From the NCBI GenBank assembly GCA_028287505.1, contig JAQBPN010000043.1, forward strand, positions 1 to 52,733: a DNA stretch of 52,733 bases, read 5' to 3'. The DNA comes from Fibrobacterota bacterium (lineage in GTDB: Bacteria; Fibrobacterota; Fibrobacteria; UBA11236). The notes under the pieces were generated by a model. It did not search any database. It had not been told where the DNA came from and saw nothing but the letters and a program-made list of their open reading frames with translations. Shown here one piece after another: positions 13,345 to 21,595 of the stretch. The position numbers were made by a program, and so were the translations under genes. The number at the start of each line of letters is the position of its first letter. The stretch's first letter is position 1.

Positions 13345-14949
13345 ATGATTGCCCACGTACATCACGAAAACATCAATTATCTGAAGGCCTCCAAGGGCCT
13401 CAAGAACTGGTTGATCACGGTGGATCACAAGCGCATCGGCATGATGTACTTGGCTTCCATCCTGTTTTTCTTCATCGCCGGCGGCACGTTCGCGGGCCTG
13501 TTCCGCTTCGAGCTCTGGAGTCCGCTCAAGAACTTTCTGACTCCGGATCAGTACAACCAATTCTTCACCCTGCACGGGGTGATCATGGTGTTCCTGGTCG
13601 TGGTCCCGGGCATTCCGGCGGCGCTGGGCAATTTCATCCTGCCCATCCAAATCGGCGCCAAGGATCTGGCCTTTCCCAAGCTGAACCTCACCAGCCTTTA
13701 CCTGTACTGGATCGGCGCGGCCATCGCGCTCTATTCCATAGTCGCCGGCCATGCGGATCAGGGCTGGACCATGTACGCCCCGTATTCGCTTTCGCGCAAT
13801 CCCGCCGTGCTCTATATGATGATCGCGGCTTTCATCCTGGGATTCTCCTCCATCCTGACCGGCCTGAACTTCATCGTCACCATGCATAACATGCGCGCCC
13901 CGGGCATGACCTGGTACCGTATGCCCCTGTTCCTGTGGGCCATGTACGCCACCGGCATAATGCAGATTTTCGCGACGCCGGTGCTCGCCATCACCCTGAT
14001 ACTGCTTCTGCTGGAAAACTTTTTCGGCATAGGCATCTTCGACCCGGCCTTGGGCGGGGACCCGCTCCTGATGCAGCACTTCTTCTGGTTCTACTCCCAT
14101 CCGGCCGTGTACATCATCGTCGTGCCCGGGTTCGGCATCGCCTCCGAAATCATCGCCGCGTTCTCCAAGAAGGACATCTTCGGGTATCGCTTCGTAGCCT
14201 ACTCCTCCGTAGCCATCGCCATCATCGGCTTCGTGGTCTGGGGCCATCACATGTTCGTGGCGGGCCAATCGGAATTGGCTGATTCCATTTTCTCCTTCCT
14301 CACCTTCTTCACCGCCGTGCCCTCGGCCATCAAGGTGTTCAACTGGACGGCCACCCTGTACAAGGGTTCCATCGATCTCAAAACCCCGATGCTCTACGCC
14401 CTCCAGTTCCTCTTCAACTTCACCATCGGCGGCCTCACCGGCATCATCCTCGCCATCCTTTCGGTGGACATCCATCTGCATGACACGTACTTCGTGGTGT
14501 CCCATTTCCACTACGTGGCCATGGGCAGCACCATGATCGCCTTCATCGGCGGTATCCACTACTGGTGGCCCAAGATGACGGGCAAGATGTATAACGAGAA
14601 GGTGGGCCAGATCGCCGCCGTCCTCGTGTTCATCGGATTCAACACCACCTTCTTCATTCAGCTCATCATGGGCTCGCAGGGCAGCCCCCGGCGCTATTAC
14701 CATTATCAGGATCAATTCCAGATCCACCACCAGGTCTCGACCATCGGGTTCGTCATCCTGGCTACGGGCTTGTTCATGGCCCTGTTCAACCTGATCGCTT
14801 CCTTTTTCAACGGCTCGGTCGCTCCCGCCAATCCCTGGGGCGCCAAGACCCTCGAATGGCAGACGGATTCCCCCCCGCCGCTCTATAACTTCAAAGAAAC
14901 GCCCGTGGTCACCCACGGACCTTACGCCTTCGAGACGGAGAAAGCCTAA
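13345..14949 (+). CDS. coxA: Cytochrome c oxidase subunit I, A2-type caa3
   Basis: A 534-residue catalytic subunit with twelve helices. Heme a ligands H77 (LHGVIMVF) and H389, heme a3 ligand H387 (SHFHYV), and CuB ligands H252, H301 and H302 are all present, as is Tyr256 for the His-Tyr crosslink. The D-channel glutamate of mitochondrial-type enzymes is missing; instead there is YSHPAVY (250-256), the Tyr-Ser pair typical of A2-type oxidases such as that of Rhodothermus, which also uses Alternative Complex III. It reduces oxygen to water and pumps protons. The stop overlaps the coxC start (TAATG). Confidence 0.97.
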   Translation: MIAHVHHENINYLKASKGLKNWLITVDHKRIGMMYLASILFFFIAGGTFAGLFRFELWSPLKNFLTPDQYNQFFTLHGVIMVFLVVVPGIPAALGNFILPIQIGAKDLAFPKLNLTSLYLYWIGAAIALYSIVAGHADQGWTMYAPYSLSRNPAVLYMMIAAFILGFSSILTGLNFIVTMHNMRAPGMTWYRMPLFLWAMYATGIMQIFATPVLAITLILLLLENFFGIGIFDPALGGDPLLMQHFFWFYSHPAVYIIVVPGFGIASEIIAAFSKKDIFGYRFVAYSSVAIAIIGFVVWGHHMFVAGQSELADSIFSFLTFFTAVPSAIKVFNWTATLYKGSIDLKTPMLYALQFLFNFTIGGLTGIILAILSVDIHLHDTYFVVSHFHYVAMGSTMIAFIGGIHYWWPKMTGKMYNEKVGQIAAVLVFIGFNTTFFIQLIMGSQGSPRRYYHYQDQFQIHHQVSTIGFVILATGLFMALFNLIASFFNGSVAPANPWGAKTLEWQTDSPPPLYNFKETPVVTHGPYAFETEKA

Positions 14950-15602
14950 TGGCCACCGCAAGCACCGGTTTACCCGAACACCACGTAGCCCATCATTTCG
15001 ATTCGGCCGATCAGGAGTTCGATTCCGCCAAGACGGGCATGTGGCTGTTCCTGGCGTCCGAGATCATGATGTTCGGCGCCCTGTTCGTGGGCGCCCTTGT
15101 CTTCCTGACCCTGCATCCCGCGGCCTTCCGCGAAGGGTCCCACCATCTCGACTGGCGCATGGGCGCCATCAACACCTTTTTCCTGCTGACCAGCGGTCTC
15201 ACCATGGGCCTGGCGGTCATCGCCGCCCAGGCCGGACAGCAGGCCAAGGTTCGCTTGAACATTATCATCAGCCTTTTCCTGGCTTCCGGGTTCCTGGTCG
15301 TGAAGTCCATGGAATACGCCGTCAAGATCCACCATGGAACCCTTCCTGGCCGCCTCTGGCATGGGGAAGGCTTCCACGATCCTTTCGCGCATATCTTTTT
15401 CGGCCTCTATTTCGTCATGACGGGCCTGCATGCCTTGCACGTCCTGATCGGCATGTCCCTGATGATTTTCGCCCTGATCCGGTCCCGCAAGGTCCAGTTC
15501 ACGCGCTCCTACTTCACCCCTGTCGAAATGGTGGCCCTGTATTGGGCCCTGGTCGATTTGGTCTGGGTGTTCCTTTTCCCTCTTCTCTATCTGATAGGGT
15601 AA
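14949..15602 (+). CDS. coxC: Cytochrome c oxidase subunit III
   Basis: A 217-residue membrane protein with five to seven helices. KTGMWLFLASEIMMFGALF (about 27-45), GLHALHVLIGM and FTPVEMVALYWALVDLVWVFLFPLLYL are hallmark segments of oxidase subunit III. It stabilises subunit I and helps proton uptake, without cofactors. Its ATG shares one base with the coxA stop codon, and coxD follows 4 bp later, so the oxidase genes are translated as a block. Confidence 0.96.
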   Translation: MATASTGLPEHHVAHHFDSADQEFDSAKTGMWLFLASEIMMFGALFVGALVFLTLHPAAFREGSHHLDWRMGAINTFFLLTSGLTMGLAVIAAQAGQQAKVRLNIIISLFLASGFLVVKSMEYAVKIHHGTLPGRLWHGEGFHDPFAHIFFGLYFVMTGLHALHVLIGMSLMIFALIRSRKVQFTRSYFTPVEMVALYWALVDLVWVFLFPLLYLIG

Positions 15603-15606
15603 TCGC

Positions 15607-16071
15607 ATGTCAAACCACGAATATCCGGGCCACGCCATCCCCAAGTCGACCATTGTCGGCAGTTATTTCGCGCTCCTGTTCCTGGCGGCCGTCATGATCG
15701 GCCTTTCCCGCCTCGACGTGGACCGCTTCGGCATCGATTGGATGGACCTGCACGCCTTCAAGTCGGTGCTCATCATGTCCGTGGCACTGGTCATGGGCAT
15801 CATCGTTTCCATGTTCCTGATGGGCCTGCGCTACGAGAGCAAGCTGCTGAATCTGACCATTTTCCTTTCCAACTTCGTCTTCCTGTTGATTTTCGTGCTC
15901 TTCACCTGGACGGACACGTCTTTCCGCGGCGAGGTGGACCCGAGCTTCAACCAGAAGATCAATTTCACTTCTCCCATCAAGGTGGAAGAAGAATCCGCCA
16001 CTCCGGAAAAGGCTCCCGCTCCCGCGGCGCCCCAGGCCGCTCCGGCCGCCGAAGCGGCTCCCGCAAAGTGA
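15607..16071 (+). CDS. coxD: Prokaryotic cytochrome c oxidase subunit IV
   Basis: A 154-residue protein with three membrane helices in residues 15-105 and a 40-residue Ala/Pro/Glu-rich tail that looks disordered. The pattern of three closely spaced helices with a DLHAFKSVLIM loop, immediately after subunit III, fits the COX4_pro family. The tail, rich in EEESATPEKAPAP-type sequence, is not needed for the family fold and resembles the tail of the 191-residue protein upstream. Function as a small structural subunit is inferred mainly from position and topology. Confidence 0.85.
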   Translation: MSNHEYPGHAIPKSTIVGSYFALLFLAAVMIGLSRLDVDRFGIDWMDLHAFKSVLIMSVALVMGIIVSMFLMGLRYESKLLNLTIFLSNFVFLLIFVLFTWTDTSFRGEVDPSFNQKINFTSPIKVEEESATPEKAPAPAAPQAAPAAEAAPAK

Positions 16072-16107
16072 TCCCCGCTTCCGGCGTCTAGCCGAAAGGA
16101 AACCCCC

Positions 16108-16797
16108 TTGGCAAACAAGTCTTCCTCCCCTTCCCCTTCCCGGGGCGGGGAAGAGCCCGTCATCGCGAAGGGCCCTTTCCTTATTTTCCTCTTCATGATG
16201 CCGGCATTCATATTCATCATCGCGTTGATGCTGGTGACCATGCAATACAAGCAGTTGCATGCATTCGTTTCCGACCGGCCTATGCAGATGGCGACCGTGC
16301 CGGTATCCCCCGAGGCCCAGATCAAAGTCCGGGCCGACGTGATGGCCTTCTTCGCCGATACCTCCCGTGACACGCTTTCCATGTCCACGGAGGATATCAA
16401 CCATCTGACCCGCACCAGCAAGGCGCTGGCCGATTTGCGCCTGGACTATCACTTGTCCCTGGAAGACTCCCTGGTGGTGGCCCGTAACAGTCTGCCCGTC
16501 AGCACGCTCCATGGCACCTTGGGCACCTTGGCCAAGCTTACGCGCATCAAGGGATATCTCAATTCGGAGATGAAGGGCTATCCCGAATTGAAGGACGGCA
16601 AGATCACGATGGTGCCGGTGGGAGCCGTCATGAACGGGATTCCCGCTCCGGTATCGGTGCTGGATCAGAAAGGGCCCCTCGATTTCCGCGAGTGGGTCTC
16701 GGACAAGGATTCTTACGATCAGGCCCTGGCGCGCCTCGCCGACGTAAAGGTGCAGGGCGGGCGGTTGTTGTTGATTAAGAAGAAGATCGCTTCATAG
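16108..16797 (+). CDS. Unknown membrane-anchored protein at the end of the cox operon
   Basis: A 229-residue protein with one membrane helix (about residues 24-45) and a soluble domain of about 180 residues outside it. I do not recognise the family. The soluble part has no cysteines or obvious metal motif and looks helical up to residue 150, then mixed. It starts at TTG 16108, preceded by AAAGGAA at a suitable distance, 36 bp after coxD, and is followed directly by a terminator inside repeat copy 2; it is therefore the last gene of the respiratory operon. A role in oxidase assembly is possible but rests only on position. Confidence 0.7.
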   Translation: MANKSSSPSPSRGGEEPVIAKGPFLIFLFMMPAFIFIIALMLVTMQYKQLHAFVSDRPMQMATVPVSPEAQIKVRADVMAFFADTSRDTLSMSTEDINHLTRTSKALADLRLDYHLSLEDSLVVARNSLPVSTLHGTLGTLAKLTRIKGYLNSEMKGYPELKDGKITMVPVGAVMNGIPAPVSVLDQKGPLDFREWVSDKDSYDQALARLADVKVQGGRLLLIKKKIAS

Positions 16798-16867
16798 TGC
16801 GGGCGGAATATTTGGATGCTGTTGTAGTGCTGTAGTGTGCATTTCGTCGGGCGTCGGGCGTCGGGCG

Positions 16868-16915
16868 AAAAACCAGGAGTCCTCTGAATAAGGGTTCCTG
16901 GTTTTTTCTTTCCTC
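16868..16915. terminator. Bidirectional terminator hairpin in copy 2
   Basis: Perfect 11-bp stem AAAAACCAGGA (16868-16878) with TCCTGGTTTTT (16896-16906), followed by a T-rich tract on the + strand and an A-run on the left that becomes a T-run on the - strand. It would end both the cox operon and the antiporter transcript. Confidence 0.75.
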
Positions 16916-16941
16916 CTCTTCTCTTTTCTTTACGCCCGACG

Positions 16942-17005
16942 CCCGACGCCGAGGCGCCACGTCGAAGTGGATAAAATGCGGCTCGTACGCGCCGGTCGCC
17001 CGACG
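16942..17005. repeat. Nested cassette with conserved 18-bp ends (copy A)
   Basis: CCCGACGCCGAGGCGCCA (16942-16959), then 28 nt of unique sequence (16960-16987), then CGCGCCGGTCGCCCGACG (16988-17005). The same two end blocks, in reverse orientation and around an unrelated 29-nt centre, occur at 39678-39742. GGCGC in one end can pair with GCGCC in the other, enclosing the variable centre. Confidence 0.75.
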
Positions 17006-17013
17006 AGACGCTT

Positions 17014-18504
17014 CTACAGCGCTCTCGGAATCAAATCCGATTCCCGATTCCCTGGGGATCTTCCCCGTCCCACTTTCAGCATCGACAGCAACGGGCCCGT
17101 CATGGCCGTGGTCGCCAGCGCGACCAGCACCATCATGGTGAAAATCCTGGGAGACAGGATCCCCAGGTCCAGGCCCACGTTCAGGACAATCAACTCCATC
17201 AATCCGCGCGTGTTCATCAGGGCCCCCAAAGCGAATGCGTTGCGCCAGGAGGCGCCGGTGAAGCGCGCCGCCAGGCTGACCCCTCCCAGCTTTCCCGCCA
17301 CCGCCAAGGCCATCAGCGCGGCGAATACGGCCCAGTCGCCCCCTTGATCCATTATGTCCACGCGGGCGCGCAATCCCGTCGAGGCGAAAAATACCGGCAG
17401 GAGGAACAGGGATGCCGAATATTCCAGGCGTTCCCGGAGGAAGGTGCGGAAGGCTTTGGCCGGAGGCATGATCGTCCCCGCCAGGAATGCCCCGAAAAGC
17501 GAGTGGATGCCGATGGCCTCCGTGGCCACGGAACTGAGGAACACGCAAATCAAGACCAGGGAAGCCAGGCCGCGACCGGGTCCCTGTCCTGCAGGGTCTC
17601 CCTGCGGATCGAGGCCCCTGGCCATCCAGCGGGCGGCCAGGGGCCGCATCAGGAACACCATGGCCAAGGTGAAAGCCAGGGCCATGGCCGCGATGGGCAA
17701 GGCTGAAAAAGGCGACTGCGCGCGCGCGACCGCGATGACCAGGGCCAATAGCGTCCAGGCGGTGACATCGTCCACGGCGGCGCTGGCCATGGCCGTGGTC
17801 CCCAGGCTGGTCGAGGAAAGGCCGCGTTCCTCGATAATGCGGGCCAGCACGGGAAAGGCGGTAATGCTCATGGCGATGCCCATGAACAAGGCGAAGGCCG
17901 GAAACTTCACGTCCGCGGGCGCATAATCCCGGAACAGCAGGAGGGCCGCAATCATTCCCAGAAGGAAGGGCATGACTATGCCGGCATGGCTTACGAACAC
18001 GGCCACCTTGGCGTGTTTGCGCAGGGAGCCCAAATCGATCTCCATGCCCACGGAAAACATGAAAAGAATGATTCCCACCTGGCTGAGCAGGTTCAGGTTG
18101 GCCAGGCTGGCGGGAGGAAAGAGAAACCCTTCCACCGCGGGGAGGAAATGCCCCAGCAAGGAGGGACCCAGGATGATACCGGCGGCCATCTCACCGATGA
18201 CGGACGGCTGGCCCAAACGCCGGGACAGTTTGCCGCACAGCAGGGCGGCGGCAACCACCGCGGCCAATTGGCACAAGAGGATGGGGAAGGGGCGTTTGAA
18301 CGTGTCCCGCAGGTCGGCGGATATCCCGGATGGATGGGTCTTGGACGGGATCGGGTTGATTGCGGCTGTTTCCGGTTCCCGCGTTGGGGAGGAAGGCGTC
18401 TCCGCCGATTTCCTCGCTATCGGGTTGGCCAGAATCGCCCAGGCGGCCGCTGCGAAAAGGGCCAGGAAGAGAAGGTAGGCCAGGGTTCCTTTTGCATTCG
18501 CCAT
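17014..18504 (-). CDS. CPA2 family cation:proton antiporter
   Basis: A 496-residue membrane protein. Residue 1-25 is a hydrophobic segment followed by a Pro/Ser-rich stretch (about 30-65), then a Na+/H+ exchanger domain with about 12 helices (75-480). GQPSVIGEMAAGIILGPSLLG, LFMFSVGMEIDL, SITAFPVLARIIEE and ASAAVDDVTAWTLLALV are standard CPA2 (KefB/NapA-like) motifs, including the Asp-Asp pair for ion exchange. No C-terminal TrkA-N domain is present, so it is closer to plain exchangers than to Kef potassium efflux systems. The transported ion (Na+ or K+) cannot be read from sequence. It converges with the cox operon across repeat copy 2. Confidence 0.88.
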   Translation of the reverse strand: MANAKGTLAYLLFLALFAAAAWAILANPIARKSAETPSSPTREPETAAINPIPSKTHPSGISADLRDTFKRPFPILLCQLAAVVAAALLCGKLSRRLGQPSVIGEMAAGIILGPSLLGHFLPAVEGFLFPPASLANLNLLSQVGIILFMFSVGMEIDLGSLRKHAKVAVFVSHAGIVMPFLLGMIAALLLFRDYAPADVKFPAFALFMGIAMSITAFPVLARIIEERGLSSTSLGTTAMASAAVDDVTAWTLLALVIAVARAQSPFSALPIAAMALAFTLAMVFLMRPLAARWMARGLDPQGDPAGQGPGRGLASLVLICVFLSSVATEAIGIHSLFGAFLAGTIMPPAKAFRTFLRERLEYSASLFLLPVFFASTGLRARVDIMDQGGDWAVFAALMALAVAGKLGGVSLAARFTGASWRNAFALGALMNTRGLMELIVLNVGLDLGILSPRIFTMMVLVALATTAMTGPLLSMLKVGRGRSPGNRESDLIPRAL

Positions 18505-18636
18505 ATCGGCACGGACCTTCGTGGTTGGTTCCGCGCCAAAAGCTAATAAAGACGCCCCGGGCCCGCGTCCATCGCCGGGAACCGCGTACGGTCCGTGGGA
18601 CGATGGAAGCGCAGGCCGGTGGACTTGGCGGCGGCC

Positions 18637-19287
18637 TCAGGCGGCGATGAGATGCAATTCCGATTCCAGACCCAGGTTCTCCAAATCGGAGACTCCCACG
18701 GGAATGGATGCGAATGCGTCCCTGTGGAGGCGGGTCTTGGCGCGGGGATTCGCGCGCGCGAAAGCCAGTTCGCGGGTCTGGCCCACCTCTTGCAGTTCCT
18801 TCTTGAACCGCGACAGGCGCCGGGTGATGGCGACGCGGGACACGCCCAGGCGGATGGCGATTTCCCGATGGTTGAGGCCCTGTTCCAGGCTCAGCCGCAG
18901 GATTTCCCGCAACTTGCCGCGCACCCCGGGCATGAGCTTTTCCAGGCGCATGCGGTGCAGGAGCAGGTCTTCCGCGGGTTCGCAGTTCAACATGGTTTCC
19001 TCCTCCATGGCCAATTGGGCCCGGCGGTCCAGCTGCTTCTTGACGCGTTGCCGCCGGCTGAAGCAATCATGCTTGGCGATGGCGCCGATCCAGGTCAAGG
19101 GATCGCATTTCCATTCGAAATCCTTCCAGGCCCGGAAGGCCTTGATAAAGACATCGTGGGCCGCGTCCTTGGCCTCTTCCCGGTCCTTCAGGAAATAGAG
19201 GCAGATGCCGAATACCTTCTGGTGGTACCGGTTGTAAAGCTGGGTCTGCCAATCGGCGCTGTTCCTCAATTCTTCATGTCCCGACAT
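18637..19287 (-). CDS. ECF-like RNA polymerase sigma factor
   Basis: A 216-residue sigma-70 family protein from the ATG at 19287. Region 2 (about 15-75) includes YNRYHQKVFGICLYFLKDREEAKDAAHDVFIKAF and PLTWIGAIAKH; region 4 (about 110-165) has LREILRLSLEQGLNHREIAIRLGVSRVAITRRLSRF, a helix-turn-helix. There is no region 3, as in ECF factors. AAGAAGGA stands 4-5 nt before this ATG; an upstream ATG at 19329 gives 14 more residues but has poor ribosome-binding spacing. No anti-sigma gene is adjacent. The last 40 residues after region 4 are not conserved. Target genes are unknown. Confidence 0.85.
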   Translation of the reverse strand: MSGHEELRNSADWQTQLYNRYHQKVFGICLYFLKDREEAKDAAHDVFIKAFRAWKDFEWKCDPLTWIGAIAKHDCFSRRQRVKKQLDRRAQLAMEEETMLNCEPAEDLLLHRMRLEKLMPGVRGKLREILRLSLEQGLNHREIAIRLGVSRVAITRRLSRFKKELQEVGQTRELAFARANPRAKTRLHRDAFASIPVGVSDLENLGLESELHLIAA

Positions 19288-19540
19288 TTTATCCTTCTTT
19301 CCGAATCCGTTTTTGTTGTCCGGACTCATGGCCCTTCGACGGAAAAAATATCCAGGATTGTTGTCGTCCCAACCGCGGGGTGATTACAAAACGCTCCAAT
19401 CTGTGAGCACTCTGCGGGCCCTTGCGATTCGTGAAGATTTGGGGGGAGGCCGGCGCGGCAGGCAGGATGAAAGGGGATCCATATCCGCGCCGGACGAGGT
19501 ATAGACAAGCATGCGGGAGGGTGGGTAATCCGGAAAAGAA

Positions 19541-19566
19541 AAAGCCACGCGGACCCGCGTGGCTTT
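19541..19566 (-). terminator. Terminator of the helical-repeat protein gene
   Basis: Perfect 11-bp stem AAAGCCACGCG / CGCGTGGCTTT around a 4-nt loop. Read on the - strand, it is followed by a T-rich run, 28 bp after the stop codon of the 538-residue gene. Confidence 0.85.
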
Positions 19567-19594
19567 CAGAAGGGGAGGGGAAGCGGCGCGCGGG

Positions 19595-21211
19595 CTATTT
19601 TGGCGCGGGAGCGGGCGCAGCCTTCTTTTCCGGCGCCGTGGTCTTGGCGGGCGCGGCTGCTTTCAGGGAGTCCGCATGGGCTGCCTTTTTGGCTGCCACG
19701 GCGGAATCATTGGCCTTCTTGACGGCCGTGGCCAGAGCCAGGGCCGCCTTGATCGAGTCTGCCCGGGCGGCCTTCACGACGGCGGCGACGGAATCCTTGG
19801 TCTTCTTGGCTGCGACGGCCATCGCGGCCGCAGCTTTGACGGAATCCCGCTTGGCGGCTTTCTGCGCGGCGAGGGTGGAGTCCTTCGTTTTCTTCTCGGC
19901 TGCCGCCATGGCGGCAGCGGCCTTGATGGAGTCGCGCTTGGCGGCCCGGCTCACGGCCGCTGCGGAGTCGCTCGCCTTTTTGGCGAGAGCCGCTTGGGCG
20001 GCAACCGCTTTGAGAGAGTCCGCTTTCGCGGCCTTGAGGGCGGCAGCGGTCGAGTCCTTGAGCTTCTTTGCCTCGGCGACCACGGCGGAAACCCGCTTGA
20101 GGGAGTCGAGCTTGGCGGCCTTATGTGCGGCCGCGGTTGAATCGGCGGCCTTCTTGGCCAGGGCGGCCTGGGCTGCCGCTTGGGCGGCTGCCGCTTTGGC
20201 CGAATCCCGCTTTGCGGCTTTCACGGCGGCAGCGGCGGAATCATTGGCGTGTTTATTGGCCGCGGCTATGGCGGCGGCGGCCTTGAGCGAGTCGGCGTGG
20301 GCCTTTTTTTGCGCAACGGCGACCGAGTCCTTGGTCTTTTTGGCTGCTGCGGCTATGGCGGCGGCGGCCTTGATGGAGTCGGCACGGACGGCTTTTTGCG
20401 CGGCAAGGGTGGAATCCTTGCTCTTTTTCGCGGCCGCGGCCGTAACAGCCGCCGTCTTTATGGAATCCTGCTTGGCGGCCTTGTGTGCGGCAGCGGTGGA
20501 GTCCTTGACCTTTTTCACGGCGGCAAGGGAGTCCTGCGCCACCTTGGCATGGGCCTGAGCCAGGTCATGGGCGGCCTTGCGGGCGCCGGCCAGGGAATCC
20601 TGCTTGGCCTTGTGGGCGGTGGCCGTGGAGTCCTTGACGAAATTGTTGCGGGTGTCCGCGGAATCCTTTTTGGCCTTGTTGTGCGCTGCGCTCGAATCCC
20701 GGACGAATTTATTGCGCGCATCGGAGGAATCCTTTACGGCCTTGTGGTGCACCATGGTAGAGTCCAGGACGAACTTGTTGCGCGCATCGGCGGAGTCCTT
20801 CATGGCCTTGGAGCGGACGGCCAACGAATCCTTCACGAATTTCCGGCGCGCATCCAGGGAATCCTTCAAGGCCTTGTTATGGGCGGCGATGGAATCCTTG
20901 AAGGCTTTGCTGCGCAAGGCGATGGAATCATGGACCGCCTTGGTATGCGCAGCCAGGGAGTCCTTGACCACTTTGGAACGCGCAGCGGCGGAATCCTTTG
21001 CGGACACCTTAGCCGCGGCTTTCACGGTATCCTGGGAAATGACGATACCCGTCTTGGCGGGTTCATTGGCCGCCACCTTGGGCGCAGCCGGAGCGGATGC
21101 CGGAGCCTGGGTTGTAGCCGCAGCCAAGACCTCCGCCGTCTTTGCCTGGACGGTGGCGCGCAAAGGCATGGCGATGGTCGCCAGAATTGAAAACAGTACA
21201 GCTCTATTCAT
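19595..21211 (-). CDS. Secreted Ala/Lys/Asp-Ser repeat protein (11- and 29-residue helical repeats)
   Basis: A 538-residue protein with a signal peptide (1-23) and a Pro/Ala-rich segment (31-60). Residues 72-225 are fourteen successive 11-residue repeats of the form KDSxAARxKxV. From 236 the protein changes to a 29-residue repeat, (K/N)DSTAAAHKAAKxDSIKAAA..AAAKKx, present nine times (one copy with four extra residues) and once partially, up to about 523; the end is Lys/Pro/Ala-rich. Eleven and 29 residues are close to three and eight helical turns, so a long continuous helix or coiled coil is likely. No enzyme motif exists. GGAG upstream of the ATG and a terminator downstream support this strand over the opposite open frames. 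Function unknown; a periplasmic spacer or envelope fibre is a guess. Confidence 0.8.
   Translation of the reverse strand: MNRAVLFSILATIAMPLRATVQAKTAEVLAAATTQAPASAPAAPKVAANEPAKTGIVISQDTVKAAAKVSAKDSAAARSKVVKDSLAAHTKAVHDSIALRSKAFKDSIAAHNKALKDSLDARRKFVKDSLAVRSKAMKDSADARNKFVLDSTMVHHKAVKDSSDARNKFVRDSSAAHNKAKKDSADTRNNFVKDSTATAHKAKQDSLAGARKAAHDLAQAHAKVAQDSLAAVKKVKDSTAAAHKAAKQDSIKTAAVTAAAAKKSKDSTLAAQKAVRADSIKAAAAIAAAAKKTKDSVAVAQKKAHADSLKAAAAIAAANKHANDSAAAAVKAAKRDSAKAAAAQAAAQAALAKKAADSTAAAHKAAKLDSLKRVSAVVAEAKKLKDSTAAALKAAKADSLKAVAAQAALAKKASDSAAAVSRAAKRDSIKAAAAMAAAEKKTKDSTLAAQKAAKRDSVKAAAAMAVAAKKTKDSVAAVVKAARADSIKAALALATAVKKANDSAVAAKKAAHADSLKAAAPAKTTAPEKKAAPAPAPK
19643..20506 (-). repeat. Coding array of 29-codon repeats
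   Basis: Nine full 87-bp units (one enlarged by 12 bp) and a partial tenth, covering residues 236 to about 523. Each contains two DS pairs 12 residues apart and an Ala-rich second half ending in KK. Confidence 0.85.
20507..20998 (-). repeat. Coding array of fourteen 11-codon repeats plus one short copy
   Basis: Each unit is 33 bp and encodes KDS (or HDS, LDS, RDS, QDS) followed by eight residues. Units are in strict register from residue 72 to 225, with a final 10-codon copy. Confidence 0.85.
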
Positions 21212-21595
21212 AGTGGGCTCCGCGAAAGATGATGAATGGGATCGATATGCAACCCATTCACAGTTAACCTGAATACTTCAAATTGATTCTTCGTCTACTT
21301 CCCATCCGAATCGATTATTTGCGATAACCGGATGGGAAAGGTCCTATTTGGGACGGACCCGATGATCACCGAATCATCAAGGCCGGCTTTCCAGTAATAC
21401 GGCGACCCGGGAATATAGCAACAGAACCCGGTTTCCCCTTGGAGGATGTACTTGAATTGAAAAGCAAGGAATCAATAGTTCTCCCGTCAGAACACATTCC
21501 TTCAGTTAGTCTGGGAGAACTTTGCGAAAATGCAGAAAGGGGAGGCCCAGAAAAGCTTAAGGCATCATTTCTGGGAAGGAAAATCGGAAAGCCGC
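21212..21595. other. Gene-free stretch with two long inverted repeats
   Basis: Upstream region of the repeat-protein gene. It contains TTCCCATCCG (21299-21308) pairing with CGGATGGGAA (21329-21338) over a 20-nt loop, and AGTTCTCCC (21477-21485) pairing with GGGAGAACT (21513-21521) over a 27-nt loop. Neither is followed by a clear T-run. They could be operators or the 3' structure of the lipoprotein operon. A + strand open frame starting at 21439 runs into the lipoprotein gene and is not accepted. Confidence 0.55.

Larger units (their letters stand above)
16845..17005. repeat. GTCGGGC-arm intergenic element, copy 2 with nested cassette
   Basis: Left arm: three CGTCGGG heptads (16845-16865). 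Right arm: two CCCGACG heptads (16935-16948), interrupted by a cassette and closed by another CGCCCGACG ending at 17005. The centre holds a terminator hairpin whose loop contains CTCTGAATAA, as in copy 1. The element fills the space between the + strand cox operon and the - strand antiporter gene, which converge on it. Confidence 0.85.

Noticed and set aside
12187-14961. 924-codon open frame on the - strand
   Set aside because: It is the antisense shadow of coxB and coxA, whose catalytic motifs are complete on the + strand; high GC content lengthens such frames.
16942-17005. Integron attC site
   Set aside because: The cassette lacks the R/L box arrangement with RYYYAAC and GTTRRRY core sites, and no integrase gene is in the window.
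19422-20558. Ala-rich + strand open frames opposite the repeat protein
   Set aside because: The repeat periodicity keeps several frames open. The - strand frame has a signal peptide, ribosome-binding site and terminator; the + strand ones have none.
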